The notes: generated by a model not told the origin, from the letters alone. Counted from the first letter of the stretch, positions 13,487 to 26,349 are shown. The stretch: DNA of 64,000 nucleotides from Leuctra nigra (GCA_934045905.1 OW203767.1:12527073-12591072); one strand, 5' to 3'. Translations and numbers: made by a program.

Positions 13487-14528
13487 TATTCAATTAATTG
13501 AATGTAAGAGGTTATAGGCCATAGCTCAAAATTAAGATATTTCACAACAATTTGAGATTTCCTGGAAATGCCCCAATGTAACATTCGAGGTGGTTTTTAC
13601 AAGAACTAAATATTTTAATTTAAATAATATGAGTGAGGTCGTAGGCCACGTACACAAAAAAAAATGTGCATCATATTGAAAATGTGATCAACGAGAGGAA
13701 TTTGAGGAGATTCTTCTGCCGGGTGATGGAGCTCTTCAGAGCTCCTGAAGCTCCAGAGCTACATAACAGCTCTTCAGAGAGTGCTGTTATGTATTAGATT
13801 GTTTTAATGTTTTTGATGGCTTTTGTCATCCTTCTGTTCACACCATTGTTATTGAGATTCATTTCTTTTATAAATAACTGCCTTGACAGTGAGGTCAATA
13901 TGTCAAATATGTAGATTTAATTAAATGCAAACATGCTTTCAAGTATTGCATTGCATTTCGTTTTACTTGATCTTATAGTTGGTTTAATACCAACTACGTA
14001 CACGCAAATGATATATTTGGGTTAAAAATGGCCAAAGAAAGATGGTATACATAATATGATGCCCAATAAAGATCAGCAAAGTAACCATATAAACGCTCCT
14101 TGAAAATATCAATTCTACATTTTGACAGAAGTTTAGAAACATTCAAAATAAATAGCTCAAACTAATAAATAATTCCAACAGTACAATCAATATGTTTTTA
14201 ATCACAAACTTGTATAAATTATTTTTGTAGTTAAGCGTGACAATTATTACAGTGGTACATTGAATTCTTACAGTTTTATAATAAAACTCTATAAATTCTA
14301 TCCATTGCAGCCCTTTATTGATTATGAAACTTATTGTCTGTATGGTGATGACGTAGAAGCAGGAAACACTAGAAAAACTTATACTTCAATAGTTATTCTA
14401 GTTTTTCAATTAGGTACTAAAAAATATTATTATAATCTACTTATATTATAATTTATATTATAATTTATAAATTATACATTTATTATACATTTATATACAT
14501 TTTTATAGCTTATAAAATGTTCTTAATA

Positions 14529-15431
14529 CTAGGAAAACGCTCTGTGTGACGCGTTGATGAGCGAGCACGGATACACGCAACACCTCGAACCGAAATTATG
14601 TCAATCGAAAATGGCATTAAAAGCCAATAATTCTTAAATTTCGTCACAGACTTATATAAATATCTCCAAAATCTCCAAAAATATTGGTCCCAATAACCTT
14701 GCTAAGTTTTAAGTTGATCGATTAAACCTTTATGATTGAACGGTTCCTTGTTAATTTTCAAAAATCACAGGATCTCGTTCAAAAAATATACCTGGGACCA
14801 CTCATATGATATGATATTAGTGTGTACACAATATCAGATCAATCTGTTGAACGGTCATTATTAGTTTAATTTCGTTTGAAACTTTCTGCTCTAACTACCT
14901 TGCCTTGAACTGAAGATTCGAAGTCGCCGTGAATTTGACAGCCAACACGCAAAATGTTCCTAGAATTACAAAAACTTTTGAAAATAACGACAGATTAGAC
15001 TGGAAATTGGCAAAAATATCTTAAATGTTGGTAACAATGACCATGCAAAGTTTTTAGTTGGTCGGTCAATCGGTTCTAGTTTAAATTTCAAAAATCACAG
15101 GAAAAATGGTTTCAAATTTAAACCAATGGGAGAATTTTGCTGAAACTTTTTATGATTGGGTAAAATGTTAGTTGCAATGACTTTGCTAAATTTCAAATTG
15201 AGCAGAGCAACCAATCGAAAGATATTTTTTTTAAAACTTGAACCAATCACAGGAGCCCGTTCAAAAACGATCCCAGGGACCGCATAGATTACGTTAGCAT
15301 ATGTGCAAAGTTTCAGATCGATTGAATTTGCGGTTTAACCTGGGCTGTGCGGACAAAAAAAAAACAAACAAAAAAACACACAGAGAAAGTGCCATAAGAG
15401 TACCGTGGTGACGCTCGCTACGCTCGCTCAA
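14529..15431 (-). mobile_element. Helitron-like non-autonomous element, full length (~0.9 kb)
   Basis: In minus orientation it starts TTGAGCGAGCG (preceded by A) and ends with a small AACGC/GCGTT stem, then TTCCTAG, followed by T. It is homologous over its whole length to 21645-22551 and 22704-23615. No open reading frame looks like a Rep/helicase. Confidence 0.75.
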
Positions 15432-15653
15432 TAAATAGAAAAACAAATTATTCTCCTGTTTTCTTTTGTAGGTACAATAGCCGAGATGGGAGGATGTGAA
15501 TGAATTTAATACATAGATAGTTATTGTATTTATTTCAGCGGTATATGCTCTGTAGTACATGTTTAATGTGCAACGTTTATTTAAAACATAACTTTTAGTT
15601 AAAAGCTAACGTTTCTAATCTTCAATTTTGTGATCTACAAGATGATTCTTGTA

Positions 15654-18600
15654 TCATGTCTGGGTCGTCATGGCATCATCAAGAATGGTATCATGTCGTT
15701 GAATGACAAATGCCTTCCTCGGTGTCGGTGGAATCAGTAAATTCATAGACTTCTTCCAGAAGACCTCTGTGCTAAAGCTGAAAAACCAGAAGAGATCTGA
15801 GTTCTAATCCCGTAGCCAAAATAAATGGGACCAATATTCAGTGACGATAGGTACGATATAATTGTGGTTGAATAGGAAAACCACGAGATATGTTGTAACT
15901 ATAAAATAAAAATAAGATAATTAAACACTCCATTATTTTTGCTTGATGGTAGAAAAAGAAAAAAAAAATCTATCAATGTATTATTATCAAGTGTATCTTT
16001 TATTTCTTTAGGATGGTTTTTACAATTGTTTTGATTCAATATGCTTTGGCCCATTGAGAATTTCCATAAGCAGATATCTGTCCAGTCCAGATGTGCAAAA
16101 ATTTTACCACTTTCTTTCCGAAACGATATCCCTTTTGAAATTTCTGCCATATCTCTTGGTTTCCAAGAAAAAGCTCATTCAGTAGATAAAGCATAAAAAA
16201 TCTTCTTGAGTGAGCGTAGCGAGCGTTACAGGGGGGCACTTGCCACTTTCTCTGCTTTTGTTTGTTTGTGTTTTTGTCTTTTTGTGTTTTTTGTACGCAA
16301 TTCCCAGGTCAAACCGTGCAACCAATAGATCTGAAATGTTGTGCTCACACTAATGTCATGAGAGCGGTGGCATGCATATCATGCAAATTCTCGAACCGGA
16401 TTGCGTACACAACGCAGAGAAAACATATACATCCATATTGAATTGAAATATGATCCACTCAATCAACATAAAAGTAGTATATGATTTTCATTGAAACTTT
16501 AAAAATAGCATCTAAACACTCTGCTACCTAAAGCAAATCAGATCCAGTTGGCAGTGGAAACACATTAATTTCCATACTTCATTTCTGACAGCTATTAAAA
16601 ATGTCAATAAATGCATACGTTCTTACTTAATGGGATGAAAATTTGTAAAATAAGAGTGAGACAATGTTGGTCTTAATGACCATGCAAAATATGAGTTTGA
16701 TCAGATTTATCGAAGACCATTTTCATTTTTCAGCCTATCAGGAGATACTTATTTAAATTTTAACCAATGAACGGATTTCAAAAAGTTAGGGTCTGCAAAC
16801 AGGAAAGGTTGTCTTTACAAGTGTGCAAAATTTCAGATCGATCGGTGGAATGGATGCGACCTGTGTATCGGTTAGTAGCATAAAAACACACACAAAAAAA
16901 CAGAGGTGTGCCAAAAGAGCCAAAAGAAGTCGCTCGCTTCGCTTCAATCAAAGAAATTCAAAGAAAAAAATGTATAACTTCTTCTCTGACGCATATTGTT
17001 CATATCTATTTCCCAGGAAGCAAAAAGTTTTCTTCCTATTTTTAGCAATAATATGATCAATAAGCGATCAGTTTGTAACTCGTAAATGAAAGCTTACCCC
17101 ATGAGCTGTGTGGCCAGCATCATTCCTCCCGGTACTGTAAAATATCTCTTGTTTTGAAGAATCCCTCCTACCATTTCCTTCACAGCAGCTTTCAGCTCCA
17201 TTGGTGGCGTTCTGTAGATAAGAAGAGAATTCAAGCATTGAAGACCATGTAGAAGAGAAATCCAACAAGAACGCATTGTTTTCGGGTGAGTCATGTGCAT
17301 TTGTGTACTAGGAAAACGCTCAGTATAACGCGTTGATGAGCGAGCACGGGTACGTGCAAATTCTCCAACAGGAAATGCGTACAGAACGCACAGAAAACAT
17401 ATACTTCAATATTGAATTGAAATATGATCCACTCAATCAACATAAAAGTATCTGCTTTTCATTGAAACGTGAAAAAAGCATCTAAGCACTCTGGTACCTA
17501 AAGCAAATCAGATTCATTACGCAGTGGAAAAACAGTCATTTCGATACTTCATTATCTCAAATTATAGTATCTCAATTTTTTCAGCACAGAGAGTGAGAGA
17601 TGTATGAAAAAAACAACTAAAAGATTAGTAAGTGCTTACATGAACTTCGATTCTTCAGCAATTGTCTTGAGCTCCGGGTTTGTGTTGATGAGGGATGGAT
17701 AAATAATTGTCAGTCTTACATTCTTCTTCTCAAACCTCATCTCGTGCTCCAGAGACCTCATCAGACCTGCGCAGAAGTAACAATTAACATCGTCATATTA
17801 TATCAAGTAGAATGTCTGTCTGTCTGCATGATCTTCATATTATACTCATACACTCTGACCCCCAGGTTGGTAGATAAGCAACCATTTCTTGACCCTGACC
17901 AATCTTGACCAAATTTGGTATAGACATTCTATGGGGAATAGACCACATCGTAGGATACTTATCCTCTTCCATACCTAAATCCTCCCTAATTAAAAAAAAA
18001 ACATAATTGTAACCCGGTTAAATATCACAAGAAGTTGATAACATTCCCTTCTCATGGTACGTTTCACAGGTTAGGTATGACTTGAAGACCGTTACGCACC
18101 TATGAGTCCTGCTTTGGAAGCTGCGTACGGCTCGGAGTAGATCCCACCTCCCAGCGCCTGGATGGACGACATCGACACGAAATGTCCGTGGTTACGATCC
18201 TTCATTCCCGGGAGGAAAGCGCTGGCAGTCTGGAACCAATCACTAATCAGTCAGCTTTCTGGAATACATATAGGTACATTTAGACAAGATACTCAGAAGC
18301 AGGACATTCCAAAGAGTCATTTCTATATATTCATTCATTTTTTATATATTTATATTTTATAACTTTTTACAAAGAAAAATTGAATTCAAAATGGATCTAC
18401 TTTCCCCCTCCCAATTTTCTGTAATCGCCCATCCCCCAAAACAATATTTTTAAAAATTCTTCTTACATCATATAGGTATTGTGTAAAACTTTCAGACTGA
18501 TTACTTATCATACTCATTTTAGTTATTTGGCTTTAAAGAGGGGAGTTTCAAAATATCAACTACAGAATCAGAAGATCTTTTTAGCATTTTATAAAATTGC

Positions 18601-19692
18601 TAAAAAGCAAATTCCCACCATCTGAAGTGGGGAAACTGACGAAAAGCTGTATTTATCTCTGTGGTGTTAAAAATTTCCTCTCTCCTCGATTCAATCCCTA
18701 CTCAAATATACAAACTCCAAAGAAGACCAACACCAAGACATATTCTTTTATTCCGTACGGTGTTAGGTATTTTCTAATTTCCAGAATCGTGATTTTTGGG
18801 ACCTGTGAATTATTTCATGTGCATTACTGTCAATTCACGTCACTGAATGCTGGTGCTGATGATCATCCATTGTAAAGATTGTTTCACCCACCCAGAACTG
18901 CGACAAAAGATTGATCTCCATGATCTTCTTGATCTCGTTCTCAGTTGCGTTCCAGATGCCTTTTACAGGATAGATCCCGGCGTTGTTGATGAGGATGTCG
19001 ACCTTGGGAACCTCCTTGGCCAGATTCATCACCGCCGTCCTGTCCGACACGTCGCAGACATACCCTCTGGCCGTGCCTCCAGCAGAGTGGATGAGCGCCA
19101 CAGTGTCCTGGTTGTTGACGGGGTGGAGGTCCACGCAGACCACGTCGGCACCGAGGCGGGAGAAGGAGAGACAGAGCTCGCGGCCGATCCCTTGACCAGC
19201 GCCGGTCACCTGGACAATAAGAGTGGATGACACAGTGTCCTGGTGGTTGACGGGGTGGAGGTCCACGCAGACTTTTCCAAATTTGTTTTTTTTGTCTGTT
19301 AGAGGTGTCCAAACATGAGGAGCAACAATGCTTACCCAAACTGGTGTTCGAACCTCTAAAAATCACATTTACAGTAAACTGTAGTTTAAATGAGATTTAC
19401 AAATAAACAAATAAGCAAATAAACAAATATCTCTTCCATTGGTTATTGGACAAGTATACAATTTTGAAAGTAATCTCATCAAATTCTTGCATTCTCAATA
19501 TTTTCATACCACAAGATGTCAAGTCACAGAATGAAATATCCAGTTAGAAAGTATAGATACCATGACGACTTCTCCTTGGACGCTCTTTCTCCGCGGCACG
19601 AAGAAGCGGAAAACAGCGACGAATAATGCCGGGATGCTGGAGATGAAGATCCAGAAGAGCTGGATTCCGATCAGCACCATGCTCTTCGCCAT
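15654..19692 (-). CDS. RDH10/SDR16C-like retinol dehydrogenase (17-beta-HSD11-like), complete, 6 exons
   Basis: Exons: 19561-19692, 18892-19209, 18100-18229, 17640-17766, 17098-17211, 15654-15771 (stop TGA); total 312 residues. The first exon encodes a hydrophobic membrane anchor (about residues 5-32) followed by PRRK. Then come TGAGQGIG (46-53), Asp71 at the end of beta-2 (VCVDLHP), NNAG (119-122), INLLSQFW, catalytic Ser172 and Tyr185-A-A-S-Lys189. The acidic residue at beta-2 points to NAD(H), unlike genes A-G. Family members oxidise retinol or act on steroids and lipid-droplet lipids; the actual substrate is unknown. The last exon is inferred from phase, acceptor and a C-terminal 'L-PPTPRK..VI' pattern, so it is less certain than the rest. 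Exon layout is unrelated to that of genes A-G. Part of exon 2 is duplicated in the preceding intron. Confidence 0.85.
16199..16945. mobile_element. Two Helitron-like fragments in opposite orientations
   Basis: A TTGAGTGAGCGTAGCGAGCG terminus at about 16200 opens a plus-oriented fragment reaching about 16620. A second, minus-oriented fragment ends in 'gtcgctcgcttcgcttcaa' near 16945. They lie in the last intron of the RDH10-like gene. Sequence at 16380-16620 is homologous to 17340-17560. Confidence 0.55.
17308..17560 (-). mobile_element. Helitron-like 3' end fragment
   Basis: Begins CTAGGAAAACGCTC with a T next to CTAG when read outward, then 'gcgttgatgagcgagcacgg'. It carries the subfamily segment also present at 16380-16620. 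In an intron of the RDH10-like gene. Confidence 0.6.
19085..19272. repeat. Partial tandem duplication across the acceptor of RDH10-like exon 2
   Basis: Exon bases 19085-19140 recur in the intron at 19221-19272 with one 4-nt gap and one substitution (offset 132-136 bp). The genuine acceptor AG lies between the copies at 19210-19211. The intronic copy would encode DLHPVN-QDTV and is in frame with the exon through the acceptor. Confidence 0.9.
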
Positions 19693-21644
19693 TGCAGGTT
19701 ACAGGTGGCACTAAAACAAGTCATGATAATCTTATTGGGTATAACCTAGCATAAATTGTAGTGTATGTGGTCAGTAATCCTTTTCATCATTGGTTAGTGT
19801 TGGCAAGTAACTTGTACTTTTTCATATTTCCTTTTGTCTAGTTCCACAATTTTTGTGTGTCTCTGTTTGATTGTGTTCTTCTATATTTAAAGTGATTTTT
19901 CTGGGTATTATTTTGTAATGTATTTATATCCACAATTATGTTTTTTAGAGCGTGTGGGGTTATTGATTTATTATTTTATTTTTTGTATACGAGTATATGA
20001 AAATATAATTAAACAATGTTGTGCTTGAGACAGTATAGGTATGCGTTCTCTTACAGGAAATGCATTTTTGTATCTGCTTCAATGTAACAACATGAATTTA
20101 CTAAACTATATCAGATTCATTCATTCATTCTCATTTCACTAAACTGTATTTTTAAACACCAACACCAAATTAGTACACCTCAGGAACAAAACAATCACTA
20201 GGCCGCTACCACACACACGGGCAAGATGTCAGCAATAGGTCGCCCCAACTGTTAGCAGAGCATTAATTAATGAGAGAGCTTTATACGAGCTTTCAAGCTT
20301 TCACATTGAACTGTTGCGTCCGATAGAACTCCATCAGATGCCTCGTGTGACACCGGCTTTAGAGATTCATTGAAAAATTTCCAACATTGTCAATAAATAC
20401 CTTCAGGTTCAGAATTGAAAATTAAATTTAGATTCAAATCACTTTACTTATATCCTTGAGTATAGACCCTTACTTATATTATAGAGAGAATGTCCACAAG
20501 CATGCTGGACAGATAACTTTGATTTCATAGCAAAGGCAACGACCCGATGCACCTCAGTCCCTCCTTCCTCTAATCCTACCACCGAATGCCAATAGCCATG
20601 CATTAAACTCACCTTTTGACACGTATGCAGTTGTTCTTGAAGAACACTAACTACACCGGACTACACAAACTAAAAGCGACGCTGAAAACCAATGTTTTCA
20701 AAGTACCAAGGTTTAAAATAGTATTCTAATAAATTATAGGATGATATTTAACAATAGATCTATTACTTTTTGCAAATCCAGCCTCTGGAGTGTAATGTAG
20801 GTACTTGATGTAATTGCGAGTTGGCGCGGTTACTTCACGACAGCCAAGTCGTACGCAGCACACACACTCTAATATACCAATATACTGCCAATCTGGAGAT
20901 AAATGCTGAAGCTGTGTCACACTTTTACACTATAGTATCAAAGTGGAAGTTTGTTTCAGCATACTGGTTCTTTAAAATTAAAACCCTCACGTTGCTGTGT
21001 AAATATCTTATTTTTTTTAAATCTATTTAAAAATTCAGCACAGAAAACACAGAAATTTGAGTAATTGAAATTTGAGTAATTCAAAAAATGGGTTAAATAC
21101 AAAAAAATGCGCTTTGGCGTAAAAATGAGTATGACATGTGTACAGCATTTCCTAGAAAACAACGGTTAAAACACCAAAACAAAACAATAAGAATTTTTTG
21201 ATTTTTAAAATTTGTTTTGATTTCACGTGTGACTTCGTCCACTTTTTAGCTTTTCCCTTTTCACTTTTCGAGCTCAATATTTTAGATATCAATCTAAATC
21301 TTGGTGATATCATTTTTTTTTTAATTAGCGTGTAATACTTGGCTGCTATTTTTACACGGAGTGTTTTATGGGTATGAATCAAGTGGAGCGGTCGCTCCAC
21401 GCCAGCCAAGTCGTACGGCGCGCACACTCTCAAATAAAGGCTGGAGCAAACCCACTTTTACTGTAAGCATCAAAGTGGCATTTTCGGCCTACTGGATCTT
21501 AAAATTGGGAAATCTCACATTGTTGCGATATATCTTAATTTCGAGCTATGGCCCACCCTACAACATATACCAAATTTGGGAACAATGGGTTACGCCCTTT
21601 GCACGCTAGAGGGCCGTGAAAACAGTGTTTTAGGGCGGTTTTCA

Positions 21645-22551
21645 TTGAGCGAGCGTAGCGAGCGTCACCACGGTACTCTTATGGCACTTTCTCTGTGTGT
21701 TTTTTTTTTTTTTTTTTTTTTTTTTTGCCTGCACTGCCCAGGTCAAACCGCACAACCAATCGATCTGAAATTTTGTACACATACTAACGTAATCTATGCG
21801 ATCCCTGGGATCTTTTCTGAACGAGATCCTGTGATTGGTTCAAATTTTATAAAAATTATCTTTCGATTGGTTGGTTCGATCAATTTGAAATTTAGCAAAG
21901 TCATTGCAACCAACATTGTACCCAATCAAAAAAAAATTCAGCCAAATCCTCCAATTGGTTCAAATTTGAAACCATTTTTCCTGTGATTTTTGAAATTTAA
22001 ACTGGAACCGTTTGACCGACCAAATAAAAACTTCGCATGGTCATTGGTACCAACATTTATGGTATTTTTGCCAATTTTCACTCTAATCTGTCGTTATTTT
22101 CAAAAGTTTTTGTCATTTTAGGGACATTTTGCGTGTTGGCTGTCAAATTCACGGCGACTTCGAATCTACAGTTCAAGGCAAGGTAGTTAGAGCAGAAAGT
22201 TTTAAACGATATGAAACTAATAATGACCGTTCAACAGATTGATCTGATATTGTGTACACATACTACATATCATATCATATGGGTGGTCCCAGGTATATTT
22301 TTTGAACGAGATCCTGTGATTTTCGAAAATTAACAAGGAACCGTTCAATCATAAAGGTTTAATCGATCAACTTAAAACTTAGCAAGGATTGGCACCAATA
22401 TTTTTGGAGATTTTGGTGATTGTTATACAAGTCTGTGACGAAACTAAAGAATTGTTGGCTTTTAATGACATTCGATAGACATAATTTCGGTTCGAGGTGT
22501 TGCGTGTATCCGTGCTCGCTCATCAACGCGTTTCACAGAGCGTTTTCCTAG
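21645..22551 (+). mobile_element. Helitron-like non-autonomous element, copy 1 of a composite
   Basis: Starts TTGAGCGAGCG after A and ends GCGTTTTCCTAG before T. A run of more than 20 T lies near the 5' end. Homologous to the next copy at 22704-23615, with 152 bp of unrelated sequence between. Confidence 0.8.
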
Positions 22552-22703
22552 TTAGAAGAAGTCAGAACATTTCCATATCGACAGGGAAACTCTGGAAAAT
22601 CATCTATGTTGAAGGAACTGACGCTTTCCTTGCCATCCTGTAGATGAAGAATTCTGACGTGTTTTTGAAAACCGAATCGGATGTGATGTAAAATCAGCTC
22701 TTA

Positions 22704-23615
22704 TTGAGCGAGCGTAGCGAGCGTCACCACGGTACTCTTATGGCACTTTCTCTGTGTGTTTTTTTTTGTTTGTTTGTATTTTTTTTTGCCTGCACTGCCC
22801 AGGTCAAACCGCACAACCAATCGATCTGAAATTTTGCAAACATACTAACGTAATCTATGCGGTCCCTGGGATCTTTTCTGAACGGGATCATGTGATTGGT
22901 TCAAATTTTATAAAAATTATCTTTCGATTGGTTGGTTCGATCAATTTGAAATTTAGCAAAGTCATTGCAACCAACATTGTACCCAATCATAAAACTTTTC
23001 AGCCAAATCCTCCCATTGGTTCAAATTTGAAACCATTTTTCCTGTGATTTTTGAAATTTACCCTAGAACCGATTGACCGACCAACTAAAAACTTCGCATG
23101 GTCATTGGTACCAACATCAACATTTAAGGTATTTTTGCCAATTTTCAGTTTAATCTGTCGTTTTTTTCAAAAGTTTTTGTCATTTTATGGACATTTTGCA
23201 TGTTGGCTGTCAAATTCACGGCGACTTCGAATCTTCAGTTCAAGGCAAGGTAGTTAGAGCAGAAAGTTTCAAACGAAATGAAACTAATATTGACCGTTCA
23301 ACAGATTGATCTGATATTGTGTACACACTAATATCATATCATATGAGTGGTCCCAGGTATATTTTTTGAACGAGATCCTGTGATTTTTGAAAATTAACAA
23401 GGAACCGTTCAATCATAAAGGTTTAATCGATCAACTTAAAACTTAGCAAGGATATTGGGACCAAATTTTTTGAGGTTTTGGAGATTTTTACACAAGTCTG
23501 TGACGAAATTCAAGAATTGGCTTTTAATGACGTTTTCGATAGACATAATTTCGGTTCGAGGTGTTGCGTGTATCCGTGCTCGCTCATCAACGCGTTACAC
23601 AGAGCGTTTTCCTAG
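22704..23615 (+). mobile_element. Helitron-like non-autonomous element, copy 2 of a composite
   Basis: Same termini as the preceding copy. Its CTAG abuts TAATAATAATC, which in the empty paralogous site (47483/47484, reverse strand) directly follows GGTTTTCA. The host sequence is therefore restored without a target-site duplication. Confidence 0.8.
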
Positions 23616-24766
23616 TAATAATAATCAGTAATAATCTCAGTAGTAGTAGTAGTAGTAGGCTGGAGCTAAAATCCGGTAAACAGGCCACAGCCTAAACGGC
23701 TGAACCGATTGATCTCACATTTTTACCACGTGTGCACTTTTGGCGTCTGATTTAACCTTCACCCCATGAATTTTTTGTGCCGCCATTTTGAAACCGGAAG
23801 TGACGTCATATCTCAACAACGGCTAGACCGATTGGAACGAAAAAAGCGCCAAACGATTCGGACGGTCATCTATATGGATAATCAATAGCAACAGACTAAA
23901 ATTTATGTTAACGAAACCGGAAATGACGTCATGAAATTTAATTCATCGATTGGCATTTCGGCAACAAATTTGATCCAATTATTTTGATATTTATGTAACG
24001 TATGTTCTTTTGTGATATTATTTGACTTGATATAAAACCAACCGGAAGCCGCCATTTTGAAACCAGAAATGACATCATATCTTAATAACGTCTTAATAGA
24101 TTTAAACGAAACCAACGCTAAACAATTTAGACGGTCAACTTTATGTATTATCATCAATAATATTTGCAGTTTCCCATACTGAAACCGGAAATGACGTCAC
24201 ACATTTTAAAAATCGCACAAATTTACATTTTGATGCAATAAATATACTATTTGAGACTGCTTATAATAAAATGAAATCATGTTTAAATTATAATTCAAGA
24301 GGTCAGTGATTTCAGCAGCCATTTTGAAATCGGAAGAAACGACGTAATATCTCGAAAACTGGTTGACAGATCGGTATGAAACTAGTGCCAAACGATTCGG
24401 AAGGACATCTCTATGGAATAGGAACAGTCAAACTAGAATTTTCCTATTTATGAGGCCGGAAATGACGTCATTCAAATTTATAAATCATTATAATCCCCTA
24501 CTATACAATAAATACATATTTAGAAAGCTTAAAATTATACACATCATTTATAGTTATAAATTCTATGTGGCAGTGCAGCAGCCATTTTGAAAACCGTAGT
24601 GTTGCCATATCTCGGAACTGGGTTGACCGATTGGAATGAAACCTTTGTTTTTTTCATGAGAATAACCAAATTGTAAAGGGTAATTTTTTTTAAAGGATTT
24701 AGTAATTGTTCATGTGATATGTGTCACACGTAAGTTGTAAGAATAAACTAAAAAAAGTAGTGATAT

Positions 24767-25164
24767 CCCCATAAAAAACACTCCGTGTAAAAATACCAGC
24801 CAAGTCTCTTCAACTTAAAAAAAATAATGAAATCTAAAAATTCTGCACTGAAAAGTAGTGATATCAAAAAATTAGCCAAGTCAAAACTTTATTTGAAAAT
24901 CAAAAAATACTTGGCGCATCGTTTTTTTAGGGCATTATAGGTATACTATGTATATGTATATTTCATGTATAATTTATAATTGGCTTATACTTCCAAGCTA
25001 TTTATGTACACGATGCGCCAAGTATTTTTTGATTTTCAAATAAAGTTTTGACTTGGATAATTTTTTGATATCACTACTTTTCAGTGCAGAATTTTTAGAT
25101 TTCATTATTTTTTTTAAGTTGAAGAGACTTGGCTGGTATTTTTACACGGAGTGTTTTTATGGGG
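24767..25164. mobile_element. Foldback element with ~160-bp terminal inverted repeats
   Basis: The left arm (24767-24929) starts CCCCATAAAAAACACTCCG; the right arm (about 25008-25164) is its reverse complement. Both inner ends contain 'acttggcgcatcgt'. A longer relative is at 44246-45523. No transposase is visible. Confidence 0.88.
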
Positions 25165-25169
25165 TATAA

Positions 25170-25420
25170 TATTACCAAAGACAAATTACCAAATATTACG
25201 TCTACGCAAGGTCTATGCCACATATCCGGCAAAACCAAGACAAGATTACTATTATTCGGAGACTGGAACTCCTCAATAATGTCATGAATTTCGCTCACTG
25301 CAGCGCGATTGTGTAACTCTTCCTGAGGCAAAACGTCTTCAGCATGAACTCAGTCATGCATCCGTTGCCATGCGCCATGTCGATCAACTTGTAACACGGG
25401 TCGTCATTTCAAATTAGTTA
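25170..25420 (-). pseudogene. Possible coding remnant, unrecognised
   Basis: Two overlapping minus-strand reading frames are open over about 35-75 codons, one encoding DDPCYKLIDMAHGNG and the other IHDIIEEFQSP. They could be joined by a frameshift or a lost intron. I do not recognise the family. The base composition is less AT-rich than the surroundings. Confidence 0.2.
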
Positions 25421-25636
25421 TTGATTTTTATGTATTTAGTTTATTTGCACTGAACAATCAAAATATAATTGTATTACAAAGTCAATTTTCAGTCATTTGA
25501 AAGTTACAATAATTACTATATTTAATCCAAGATGCATTGAAACATTACATTACAAATACATTACAAATTCATAAATTCGTTTCGTATAGGAGTTTAATAA
25601 AAGAAAATAATTTAAAGCTTTCTTAAAGACGCATCT

Positions 25637-25795
25637 GGAGGTAGCTTATGTCTTGAGGTTTTGCATAGTCTTTTTGTTCTAATACCGTTTTTACTTCGTC
25701 CAAGTGTGTCTTCACATAAGTGAAGACCTCATTTGAATCAACTTCCTTTGTAGTGAACTCCTTTCCATTTCTAGTGTTCGAAATACCTAAATATT
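25637..25795 (-). other. Possible orphan terminal exon
   Basis: The minus strand reads GT-ISNTRNGKEF through YLQMRL and then TAA, about 52 codons after an AG at 25792-25793. The other two phases carry stops. There is no upstream exon that I can connect, and the acceptor lacks a good pyrimidine tract. It may be a remnant of a lost gene, or chance. Confidence 0.25.
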
Positions 25796-26199
25796 ATTAG
25801 TTATTACTTATTACACACGTGGCATTATGTATCTCGGTGCGGATTAAATTATTTGTGGCACCTAGGTCACTGTGATTTACATTTTTAAAGGTATTTGAGA
25901 GTACAACAGACTACCAAAGGATATTAATACTTAAATTGGTCATTTAAACTCATTAAAACTCCTTTAAAATTGACTGCATTGAGTTCAATTTCTATGTGAC
26001 AAGTACTTAAAGTTTAAAACGGAGAATAAGTGATGCATTTGTGCATTGAAGGTGATGGAAAGTGTAATGATAATCGTAATGTAGAAATTATAATAGAATG
26101 TATTCTAACTAAAAACAATATAAACATCTAATTACAGTGTCCTAAGTACATACTATAAGTGTAAAACGAAATGTAGTCTTTCCCGGCCTTACTTCACAC

Positions 26200-26349
26200 T
26201 AAGGGCCGGTCTTTCAATGCCTTGCTAACTTTTATCCAGTCAATTAGGACTATATTGCCATGGCAACAACCAATGACATTCCTAGAATGACTAACTAACT
26301 GTTAAGAACTAATTGAGACTTTAGCAGAGTATTGAAAGACCGGGCCTAA
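26200..26349. repeat. MITE-like inverted repeat, 150 bp
   Basis: Ends 'taagggccggtctttcaat' and 'attgaaagaccgggcctaa' are inverted. It lies 70 bp beyond the stop of gene C. Confidence 0.8.

Larger units (their letters stand above)
12627..15653. other. Intergenic, repeat-rich
   Basis: Between gene B and the RDH10-like gene. It contains a dispersed repeat at 12961-13486, small nested inverted repeats with 'gagctcttcagagctc' at about 13728-13800, and a full-length Helitron-like element at 14529-15431. I find no gene of its own here. Confidence 0.6.
21380..24650. repeat. Composite dispersed repeat with CRE/ETS motifs, interrupted by a Helitron-like insertion
   Basis: The left part (21380-21644) and right part (23616-24650) match 45.7-47.75 kb in reverse orientation. 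The right part has repeated 'CCGGAAGTGACGTCA'-type blocks next to 'GCCGCCATTTTG', with perfect TGACGTCA at 23801, 23924, 24192 and 24463. The insertion 21645-23615 is absent from the other copy. Confidence 0.8.

Noticed and set aside
18847..19230. 127-codon plus-strand frame
   Set aside because: It is the antisense shadow of RDH10-like exon 2, which has clear SDR motifs on the minus strand.
21576..21986. 136-codon frame crossing the start of a Helitron-like element
   Set aside because: Contains a poly-Phe run from a poly-T tract. Similar frames appear in every copy of the element and show no conserved domain.
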